Assembly: GCA_002722095.1 (NCBI GenBank) | Contig: PBKG01000013.1 | Location: 22,396-86,395 of the forward strand | Length of the DNA: 64,000 nt | Reading direction: 5' to 3' | Source: Rhodospirillaceae bacterium | GTDB taxonomy: Bacteria > Pseudomonadota > Alphaproteobacteria > UBA8366 | Shown: one piece after another, positions 16,262-23,169 of the stretch | Numbering within the stretch: the first letter of the stretch is position 1 | How the letters are laid out: every line of letters begins with the position of its first letter | Program-made: the position numbers and the translations under genes | The notes under the pieces: generated by a model | What the model was told of the DNA's origin: nothing | What the model saw: the letters and a program-made list of their open reading frames with translations, nothing else | Databases searched by the model: none

Positions 16262-17352
16262 TTGTTAAAGTCGTTTTCGATACTCTTGAGGATTCCCTGA
16301 CCTTCCTTCCCCATTTGGGCAAGAGCGTCGAAAATATCGAACATTTGAACCGCCCCGCAGGCAAAGCCGGCGGCGACGCCGGCTGTGCATGTACCGGCGG
16401 TGAACTGCCCTTTCTTAGCCAAGGAATTCTTGACCGCGGGCATGCTGAGATTAGACTTGGCGGCCTGCGCGGCGCAGCTGGCACGAAAATTTTGGACGCC
16501 GTCGGTCACGAATTTCGCCGTGTCTGCAAGCGTCGCGAAAAACGGCGCGACGTTTTTCGGCGCCGTCACGCACTTGCCGCCCTGTGTGGGGCTTTCCATC
16601 AGGCCCTTCGCGCAAGACGGAACGAACTCCCAGAGTTTGCAAGCCTGTTGGCCTTTTCGGCCGCAATTAAGAGGCCGGCGATCTTTTTGACATTTGTTTC
16701 CGACGTGAAACAGACCCTCGTCACAAGGCCTTTTGGCCGTGCAGGCGGCTGTGCCATGATCGTCGAGCGCCTTGCTATTGCGGTTGAAACCGCTCGGACA
16801 GGACCAACACTGCCCCCCTTTGCGTGCATCGAAAAAATGGTTTTTCGGGCAAAACAACGCACGTTGTTTGTTGGCCTTCTTAGTCGAGGCACCTACGTAA
16901 CGGTAACAGACGCCTTTGTTGTAATGATGTTGGCGTAGATCGTGGCTATAGCCGCCCGGACATTTGTAGCATTTCCGGTTGCTCGTATCGATCCATCCAC
17001 CCCAGCACGAATGCTCGGAGGGCCATGCGATCTGTTTGTACCCGTCCCTGTAACAAACGCCTGCGATCCGGGCATCTAAGACCTTGTACTTATGGTAATA
17101 GCCTCCGGGACACCTGTAACAACTGCCATCGAAAACATTGATGAACGAGCCTCCGGGACACCACGGACTGGTGTTCGATTTCGAAGCGTTTTTGGTCGTG
17201 CAGGCAATTTGGCCGTTACCGCCGCAGTCCTTTGCCTTTGCGTCGACCGAGTTGGTGGCCGCCAACCCGCACATCAACAGCAAGACTACGGGACATACCT
17301 TTCGGACAAAATTTCGCAACATCGAAATCTTTTTGCTCTTGGGAAAATTCAT
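16144..17352 (-). CDS. N-terminal part of the same frameshifted gene: secreted Cys-rich domain
   Basis: The N-terminal piece has a signal peptide (MLRNFVRKVCPVVLLLMCGL, cleaved near NSVDA) and a Cys-rich region of about 200 residues. That region has repeated CPGGY...(A/K)GVCYR modules (YRCPGGYYHKY, YKCPGGYSHD, CWSCPSGFNRN) and then CAKGLMESPTQGGKCV. A helical, Ala-rich segment follows to FNKWAK. After that this frame reads GPWNALPMIRPCVALW and stops, while the -1 frame reads on into the propellers. The ATG at 17352 has GGAGCG upstream. Switching frame between 16144 and 16265 restores one continuous secreted lectin-like protein. Either it is a true mutation, an assembly error, or a programmed shift. 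Confidence 0.75.
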   Translation of the reverse strand: MNFPKSKKISMLRNFVRKVCPVVLLLMCGLAATNSVDAKAKDCGGNGQIACTTKNASKSNTSPWCPGGSFINVFDGSCYRCPGGYYHKYKVLDARIAGVCYRDGYKQIAWPSEHSCWGGWIDTSNRKCYKCPGGYSHDLRQHHYNKGVCYRYVGASTKKANKQRALFCPKNHFFDARKGGQCWSCPSGFNRNSKALDDHGTAACTAKRPCDEGLFHVGNKCQKDRRPLNCGRKGQQACKLWEFVPSCAKGLMESPTQGGKCVTAPKNVAPFFATLADTAKFVTDGVQNFRASCAAQAAKSNLSMPAVKNSLAKKGQFTAGTCTAGVAAGFACGAVQMFDIFDALAQMGKEGQGILKSIENDFNKWAKSGPCAKAVGPWNALPMIRPCVALWGRPPGRPVLPA

Positions 17353-17628
17353 TACGCTCGCTCCAAATTTCAAACCAGTCGATTCATGCAACCAAACGGG
17401 CAGCTATGTGTTACCGCACGCAGCACTATCAAGATACCCACCCGGAATATAGGCCGGGATTAAGTAACCTAGGGAAACATATTGTTGAAATTTGGTGCTA
17501 ATTTTGTCGAGAATTGGTGTTTTTCGAAATGGGCCCCGACAATTTAGGTCGGAATCCGTCCAGTAACGGAAATGAGCATTATTAAGGATCAGTGGCCGCA
17601 TCAGGCCGTGTATGGGGCAACCAGCCCC

Positions 17629-18927
17629 CTATTTCTTGCCCAGCATCTCGGTGTCGACCACGGCCCGCACCTCGTCCGGATCCAGGGCGTTTTGGGCGAT
17701 CATCTGGCCGACCTCGTCGAGCACCTTGTCGCTTTCGCCTAGGAGCTTGAGGCGTTTGAAGCTGGAAGGGTGCGTGATGCCCATGGCCTCGCCGATCAGC
17801 TCGACAAAGTTCACCGCCTCGAACGGGTATTCCTCGGATGCGGTGCAGAGATCCCGGTAACAACCGTGATAGACCACCGCCAGCGTATCGACGCCCGCAG
17901 CGGCGGCGGCATCAAGTTGCGCCTTGCGGGCGTCCAGTTTGAAATTATTCGCTGATGCGGATTTGATCGAATTGCATTGATAGCCTGCCATCTCATGGCC
18001 GAAATCGATGATCTGCAATTCCGGGATGGCGGACAGCACGTCGCGTACCCCGTGATTGACGCCCGCCATGTCCCCGTGGAGATGAAGGCCGACCTTACGC
18101 GGAACCGGATGGGTGAATTTTTTCTTTAAATCATCCAGGCGGCTCGCCAGGAAGCCTGCGAAGATAGATGTATCGTAAGGTCGTTCCTCGTGGCCCTCAT
18201 AGAACAGGGTCTCGTCGAATTGCATCTGGCAGGTGGGGCACCAGGAGACCACCTCCTTGGCGCCGGTGGTTGCGAAACGGTCGTTGGTGGTGCCCGCCTG
18301 GCGCACCGCGTTCTCATCGTCTCCGGTTCTGAGCTGAATGATGCCGCAGCAATTGCCCGGTCCGCCCATCACCTCGTACGGCGCGCCGATGCCATCCAAT
18401 ATGTCGAGGCAATGCATAACGATATGCGGTGTCCGCCAGACATTGCAGCCGGTCCAGAACACCACCTCGGGTGTTTCGCCGTTCTTGGTCGGTCGGCTGA
18501 AATTGTTGATTTCCGCCTTTGACAGCTGCATGTGCGACATGGCGCGCGAGCCCTTCACCATCGTGGCAAAGTCCTCTTTGCCCTTTGCCCTGCGTTCTTC
18601 GGGGGCAACCTTGGCGAGCTTCATCGCGCGGCGCGCCATGCCGAGCATGAAACGCGGATTGACTCCATAGTCGCAGGCATCGATGCATTTGCCCGTATGA
18701 CTGCAGAGACTGGCCCACTTTTCCGCATCCGCCGGCCCGGAACCGGTACGCAGAATGTCGAGCACGCCGGCGGTCACTTCTTCGGAATTGGAATCATCGA
18801 TCTCGCCGGGCACGGTCATCGGGCAAACCGTCAGGCATTCGCCGCACGCGACGCATGCCTCCAGTACCTGCTCTACACGGGCATCGAGCTGCCCGGTGAT
18901 GCTGTCTTTCGCCTCATTAAACGGCAT
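17629..18927 (-). CDS. Heterodisulfide reductase/glycolate-oxidase-type Fe-S oxidoreductase (CCG domains)
   Basis: A 432-residue soluble electron-transfer protein. Two 4Fe-4S motifs lie near the N-terminus: CVACGECLTVC at residues 25-35 followed by P, and CSHTGKCIDACDYGVNP at about 80-96. Two CCG-type cysteine-rich domains follow (WTGCNVWRTP with GGPGNCCGI, and WCPTCQMQF with YHGCYRDLC), as in HdrB, GlpC and GlcF. Such proteins pass electrons from a flavin dehydrogenase or form heterodisulfide reductase-like complexes; no partner subunit is adjacent. The ATG at 18927 has GAGGA upstream. It is divergent from the gamma-carbonic-anhydrase-like gene. Confidence 0.87.
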   Translation of the reverse strand: MPFNEAKDSITGQLDARVEQVLEACVACGECLTVCPMTVPGEIDDSNSEEVTAGVLDILRTGSGPADAEKWASLCSHTGKCIDACDYGVNPRFMLGMARRAMKLAKVAPEERRAKGKEDFATMVKGSRAMSHMQLSKAEINNFSRPTKNGETPEVVFWTGCNVWRTPHIVMHCLDILDGIGAPYEVMGGPGNCCGIIQLRTGDDENAVRQAGTTNDRFATTGAKEVVSWCPTCQMQFDETLFYEGHEERPYDTSIFAGFLASRLDDLKKKFTHPVPRKVGLHLHGDMAGVNHGVRDVLSAIPELQIIDFGHEMAGYQCNSIKSASANNFKLDARKAQLDAAAAAGVDTLAVVYHGCYRDLCTASEEYPFEAVNFVELIGEAMGITHPSSFKRLKLLGESDKVLDEVGQMIAQNALDPDEVRAVVDTEMLGKK

Positions 18928-19017
18928 CTGGTCCTCGTTTTCCCCGCTTGCGGGGTCCGGTCGCACACAGTAACACTAGGCCAACGGCAAAAGCATTCCA
19001 AAAAGAGGGAGGCACCC

Positions 19018-19542
19018 ATGATTTATTCGCTTGGCGAAAAGCGTCTGACCACCGACGGCGACGATTTCTGGATCGCGGACAACGCCATCGTCATCGGCGA
19101 CGTGGTGATGAAGAAGAATGCCAGCATTTGGTACAACTGCGTCATTCGCGGCGACAATGATCCGATCACCATCGGCGAGAACAGCCAGGTCCAGGACGGC
19201 AGCGTCATCCATGCGGACCCGGGCATCCCGTGCACGCTCGGCGACAATGTCAGCATCGGGCACATGGTCATGCTCCATGGCTGCGAGATTTCCGACAACA
19301 CGTTGATCGGCATCGGCAGCATCATCCTGAACCACGCCAAGATCGGCTCCAACTGCGTCATCGGCGCCAACTCGTTTATCCCGCCGGGTAAGGAAATCCC
19401 CGACAATTCGGTGGTCTTCGGCTCGCCGGGCAAGGTGGTGAAGGAAGCCGGCGACGAGCACCGCGCCATGATCGCCCGCACCTCGTCCAACTACGCCAAA
19501 CGCTGGCGCAGCTATCAGCAGGAGCTGAAGCTGGAGGGGTAA
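19018..19542 (+). CDS. Gamma-carbonic-anhydrase-like hexapeptide-repeat protein
   Basis: A 174-residue left-handed beta-helix protein. Hexapeptide repeats run from about residue 19 to 135 (IADNAIVIGDVVMKKNASIW and onward). The three metal-ligand histidines of the gamma-CA family are in place: SVIHADPG (His65) and IGHMVMLHGC (His82, His87). A C-terminal helix EAGDEHRAMIARTSSNYAKR packs along the helix face. Members bind Zn or Fe; many are CA-like or acyltransferase-like (YrdA, PaaY) without proven activity. A longer open frame extends upstream antisense to the neighbour, but the ATG at 19018 has a GAGGGAGG site. Confidence 0.9.
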   Translation: MIYSLGEKRLTTDGDDFWIADNAIVIGDVVMKKNASIWYNCVIRGDNDPITIGENSQVQDGSVIHADPGIPCTLGDNVSIGHMVMLHGCEISDNTLIGIGSIILNHAKIGSNCVIGANSFIPPGKEIPDNSVVFGSPGKVVKEAGDEHRAMIARTSSNYAKRWRSYQQELKLEG

Positions 19543-19759
19543 TTCTCGGGGTAATTCAGGACTATTTCGCCTAAACCCCTGCGGGTCGAATTCCAGCCCC
19601 AGACCGATCAAACACGCTCACGAAATCGCCTGATCCGTTCACGAATATATAACGGATTCGCTATCGCGTGCCCGATCCATGTTACTGAAGTTTAAGTGAA
19701 TTCTCTGCCTGTCTCGGCATAATAAAATCAACTTCAACCGAGACCTAAGGAGAGACCTT

Positions 19760-19894
19760 ATGAGCATTATCAAACGATATTCTCTGGCCGCCCTGTTTGC
19801 CCTGTCGCTTGCGCTTCCGTTCGCGATGTCGAGCGCCCAGGCAATGGAAGGCATCTCCCAGTGGGAATACGACACCGTTTATTCCGGTGACTAA
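19760..19894 (+). CDS. Small secreted peptide, unknown
   Basis: A 44-residue open frame with a good signal peptide (KRYSLAALFALSLALPFAMS, cleaved near SAQA) and a mature tail of about 17 residues, MEGISQWEYDTVYSGD. An AAGGAGAG site lies 5 bases before the ATG and a strong rho-independent terminator follows 44 bases after the stop. It is therefore a complete monocistronic unit despite its size. No family is recognised. The acidic, Tyr-containing tail could be a small periplasmic or secreted peptide. Confidence 0.6.
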   Translation: MSIIKRYSLAALFALSLALPFAMSSAQAMEGISQWEYDTVYSGD

Positions 19895-19937
19895 TTCCCT
19901 CATCCCCAGCGCCTAGGCCCTCCCCTGGGCGTTAACG

Positions 19938-19973
19938 AAAAGCCGGCGGCTTCCTCCCCCCGCCGGCTTTTTT
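19938..19973 (+). terminator. Rho-independent terminator
   Basis: The stem AGCCGGCGG/CCGCCGGCT at 19941-19949 and 19960-19968 is followed by six T residues. It ends the small secreted-peptide transcript and, with A residues on its other side, may also serve the convergent thioredoxin-like gene. Confidence 0.85.
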
Positions 19974-20018
19974 CCACCGTGGCGAGGGTATCGAGATACC
20001 GAAAAAGCCGGAAATTAC

Positions 20019-20540
20019 TTATTTGGACCCAGCAAGCAGCCCTTCGAGCTGTTTCTTGGTCATCAGCTTCGGCGATCCATCGCCATAAATAAGCTTGCCG
20101 CTACGGTTATAGACGAAATTTGCGGGCACCTGCTCCAACGGAGAAAAGGCCTTAACCAGATCGTCGGTCTCGCGGACCACCGGTATTTTTGGGTCGATAA
20201 ATGCCGCGATCCGCTGAAGGCGGCTTTCGGATGGGTCGCCAAATCGATCCTCGGCCCAGCTCACGCCGATAATGCCGATCGAATCTTTGCCGTGTGCATG
20301 TAGATATTGTCGGAGTTCCACGAACTCCCGCCGGCAGCCCAGTCACCAACTGGCGAAAAACACCACCAGCACCGGCTTCCCGTCGAAAATCTGACGGTTG
20401 ACCGGCGCCCCGCGCACCGGCTTGGCAGCCATCAACGCGGCTTTCGCCTTTTCCGATAAAACGTTCCGGTCGGCCCTCGCCGGAGCGGAGAAGGCAACGC
20501 CTGCCAAAAGAACGACCAACAGGCAAAATTTTAAACGCAT
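20019..20540 (-). CDS. TlpA-like secreted thioredoxin with in-frame TGA: candidate selenoprotein (UxxC)
   Basis: Reading through one TGA (20345-20343, codon 66) gives a 173-residue exported thioredoxin-fold protein. The signal peptide MRLKFCLLVVLLAGVAFSAP is cleaved near ARA-DR. The redox site reads FFASW-[TGA]-LGCRREF, where TGA replaces the first Cys of the WCxxC motif. Both flanks are in one frame and fit the TlpA family: PVLVVFF before, and DSIGIIGVSWAEDRFGD, then the cis-Pro loop QVPANFVYN, after. A 7-bp hairpin with a GTG loop starts 14 bases after the TGA, in the range for a bacterial SECIS. It is either a Sec-containing thiol oxidoreductase or a TGC-to-TGA nonsense mutant. No sel genes are in the window. 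Confidence 0.7.
20312..20345 (-). promoter_or_regulatory. Candidate bacterial SECIS hairpin with its UGA
   Basis: On the minus strand, TGA (20345-20343) is followed after 14 bases by GGAGTTC-GTG-GAACTCC, a perfect 7-bp stem with a three-base loop beginning with G. The loop is 21 bases from the TGA. Known bSECIS elements place a G-containing apical loop about 16-37 bases downstream. Confidence 0.55.
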
Positions 20541-20722
20541 GAATAACCTCGACCGGTGTCTGATCACCGGGACAGTACTACGGGACGGTATCGCATACCA
20601 AAAAATATTCACCGCGGCGACAATCCGAAAATCCGGCTTTTTGGCTTGTCGCTTGCGAAAATTTTCTATAACCATCCCCGCACTTCACGAAAAGTGAGTT
20701 GAGATAAACCCTGAGGCAAACA

Positions 20723-21595
20723 ATGACCCAGCTAAAGCTCGGAATTCCAAAGGGCAGCCTGGAAGACGCCACGGTAGATCTGTTCGCCCAAGCGGGCTGG
20801 AACATTCGTCAGCGCTCGCGCAACTATTTCCCGTCCATCGACGACGAGGAAATCAGCTGCGCCCTCGTACGGTCGCAGGAAATGGGCCGCTACGTCGCCG
20901 GTGGGACCATGGATGTAGGGCTCTGCGGTATCGACTGGATCGAGGAAACCGAAGCCGACGTGGAAGTGGTCACCGACCTGGTCTATTCCAAGGCCTCCGA
21001 CCAACCCTGCCGCTGGGTGCTCGTAGTGGACAAGGACAGCCCGATTCAAAAGGTCGAGGACCTGGAGGGCAAGGTGGTTTCCACCGAACTGGTGAACTAC
21101 ACCAAACGCTATTTGGAACAGCGCGGCATCAATGCCACGGTGGAGTTTTCCTGGGGCGCAACCGAAGCCAAAGTGGTAGAGGGCCTCGCCGATGCCGCGG
21201 TCGAAATCACCGAAACGGGCACCACTATCCGCGCCCACGGGCTTCGGATCGTCTGCGATCTCTTGCACACCCACACGGTTCTGATCGCCAATAAGGCGGC
21301 GCTGGCCGATCCCTGGAAAAAGGCGAAAATCGACCAGATTGCGCTGATGCTAGAAGGAGCACTGGCCGCTCGCCACAAGGTGCTTTTGAAGATGAACGTG
21401 CCCACCGATGCGGTCGACGAGGTCGCCGCGCAATTGCCGAGCTTGCACGCACCGACAGTCAACCAGCTGACGGATAAGGCCTGGGTGGCGATGGAAACCG
21501 TCGTCGAGCGGACCCAAGTACGCGACCTCATACCCAAGCTCAAAGCGGCCGGCGCTCAGGGAATTTTGGAGCTCGACCTCAAGAACGTTTCTTGA
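20723..21595 (+). CDS. hisG: ATP phosphoribosyltransferase, long form
   Basis: The first enzyme of histidine biosynthesis, joining ATP and PRPP. The 290-residue protein is the long, hexameric type with its own C-terminal histidine-binding domain. Motifs include KLGIPKGSLEDATVDLFAQAG at the N-terminus, VGLCGIDWIEE, and the PRPP-binding region ADAAVEITETGTTIRAHGL. The C-terminal ACT-like domain begins near LMLEGALAARHKVLLKMN and includes LHAPTVNQL, the feedback region typical of long HisG. It has no his operon neighbours here. The ATG has a weak GAGGCAAAC site. Confidence 0.93.
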   Translation: MTQLKLGIPKGSLEDATVDLFAQAGWNIRQRSRNYFPSIDDEEISCALVRSQEMGRYVAGGTMDVGLCGIDWIEETEADVEVVTDLVYSKASDQPCRWVLVVDKDSPIQKVEDLEGKVVSTELVNYTKRYLEQRGINATVEFSWGATEAKVVEGLADAAVEITETGTTIRAHGLRIVCDLLHTHTVLIANKAALADPWKKAKIDQIALMLEGALAARHKVLLKMNVPTDAVDEVAAQLPSLHAPTVNQLTDKAWVAMETVVERTQVRDLIPKLKAAGAQGILELDLKNVS

Positions 21596-21899
21596 GGCCA
21601 ACGCCTCGTTAGACCTTCCGACGGCTGTCTTATGGCAGCTTAATTCGTATGTTGGTTAACGAAAATCGCGGATTTTGCCCCGCCCCCCGCAGCACCCCGA
21701 CAATCCTCGCCCTGAAAGAGCATTATATATCAATAGCCTCTATCAGACGTTGAGGTTATGGTTAAATTTCAATGAAAATTTATGACAATTCTATCGAATT
21801 TTGATACGGTCCGGCCGGGGCAGAGATTGGTGTAGGAACAATTCGAGCGAATACGGGTTTGCGGCGGTAGTCCGGCAGATCGGGGAAGTTCTTTGAACT
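21596..21899. other. Intergenic region upstream of the receiver gene
   Basis: About 300 bases without a gene. The second half (21720-21830) is AT-rich and probably carries the promoter of the receiver gene. I saw no clear terminator or repeat. Confidence 0.4.
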
Positions 21900-22427
21900 A
21901 TGTTGGGCGGATATGATTTCTCTCCATTGAAGGGATTGGTCGTCGACGACAGCTCCATGATGCGACGGCTGCTCGAATCTGCGCTCCAGGCGCTGGGCGT
22001 CAATGAAATCCATATGGCCGCCAGCGGCGCTGAGGGATATGACGAATACTATCTTCGTCACCCCGACTTCATCATCACCGATTGGGATATGGAAGAAGAC
22101 GGTGGGCCAACGATGGTCAAACGCATCCGCACCGACCCCAAATCGCCCAATGCTTTCGTGCCGATCATCATGCTGACGGGATTTGCCGAGGTCAGCCGCG
22201 TCCTCGCCGCTCGGGATTTCGGCATCACCGAATTCATGGTCAAGCCGATCTCGGCTGACGCGCTCCACAAGCGGCTGGTGTCGATTATCGAGAACAACCG
22301 ACCCTTCGTAAATTCCGGCGACGGTTATTTCGGCCCCTGCCGCCGCCGCCTCAACGATGAATCTTATCAGGGGCAAAACCGCAGAAAAGTGCGGCCTACA
22401 GAGGTGCCTTCGACGGGCATATTCTGA
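21900..22427 (+). CDS. Stand-alone CheY-like response regulator
   Basis: A 175-residue receiver-domain protein. The acidic pocket is GLVVDDSSMMRR (Asp16, Asp17), the phosphoacceptor is Asp61 in IITDWDME, the conserved Thr is in IIMLTGFAE and the Lys is in FMVKPIS (Lys115). After the domain ends near 125 there is a short tail rich in Arg/Asn (PCRRRLNDESYQGQNRRKVR) and no DNA-binding or enzyme domain. It resembles receivers of flagellar or cell-cycle phosphorelays in alphaproteobacteria. An Hpt gene follows after 76 bases, so the two probably exchange phosphate. Confidence 0.87.
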   Translation: MLGGYDFSPLKGLVVDDSSMMRRLLESALQALGVNEIHMAASGAEGYDEYYLRHPDFIITDWDMEEDGGPTMVKRIRTDPKSPNAFVPIIMLTGFAEVSRVLAARDFGITEFMVKPISADALHKRLVSIIENNRPFVNSGDGYFGPCRRRLNDESYQGQNRRKVRPTEVPSTGIF

Positions 22428-22503
22428 TCAATCTTAAAAGTTCTTCGCATTCGCTAATAACGGCGAACTCTCTTACCTTTCAGAAAGAAAAAGGCAGAAA
22501 AAA

Positions 22504-22977
22504 ATGGCAGAACCAAAGATTACCCAACCCGAATTGTCGATCGCAGCGAAGGTTAAGCGCGACGGACGGATCGATACGGCAAAGCAGATCAAGAGTGCGG
22601 ATGAAATCATCGCCAATGTCGCGCAGGAATTCGTGGCCGGCCTCGAAGAGGAATTCGGCGAATTGGACCGCTTGTCCGGAATCTTTCAACAAACCGGGAA
22701 CCAGACCGACCTGCAGGCGCTGTTCCGCCGCATCCATAATTTGCGAGGCCTCGGAACCACCATGGGCTTTCCGCTGGTATCGCGCATAGGGTCTTCGTTC
22801 TGCCGCTACATCGTCGAGAAGGATGACTCCACGCCCATACGCCAGGAAGTCGTCGATCAACATCTGGCAGCGTTGCGGATCGTCTATCAGCAGCGCATCG
22901 ACGGGGCAGGAGACGAAATCTCCCAACAGGTCGCAGCGGCTCTAGAGACGGTGGTGAGCCAGGAGCTCGCACGCTAA
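22504..22977 (+). CDS. Hpt (histidine phosphotransfer) domain protein
   Basis: A 157-residue helical protein. The phosphorylatable His is in LFRRIHNLRGLGTTMGFP (His78), matching the Hpt pattern H-x-(K/R)-G followed by a small-residue-rich helix. An N-terminal extension of about 35 residues is charged. The site GAAAGAAAAAGGCAG precedes the ATG. It is adjacent to a stand-alone receiver, which suggests a minimal phosphorelay whose hybrid kinase is encoded elsewhere. The family is clear; the pathway is inferred. Confidence 0.78.
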   Translation: MAEPKITQPELSIAAKVKRDGRIDTAKQIKSADEIIANVAQEFVAGLEEEFGELDRLSGIFQQTGNQTDLQALFRRIHNLRGLGTTMGFPLVSRIGSSFCRYIVEKDDSTPIRQEVVDQHLAALRIVYQQRIDGAGDEISQQVAAALETVVSQELAR

Positions 22978-23169
22978 ATCCGGTTTTCGCTCTCAAATTC
23001 GCAAGCGACTATCGCAACAATTGGTCGCCAACTCAGGCTTGCCTCGACGCCTGAGCTGCGTCCCGATACCCCTGAAAAACCGCAACATATTGTGGTTAAA
23101 TCGTAAAAAACCACAGGATGATGCTTGATTGCCGTGTTTTCACCCCTATAATCCGGGGGCGAGGCAGAG

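Noticed and set aside
18532..19017. N-terminal extension of the gamma-carbonic-anhydrase-like protein
   Set aside because: It overlaps the Fe-S gene in antisense and lacks hexapeptide repeats; the ATG at 19018 has a strong ribosome-binding site.
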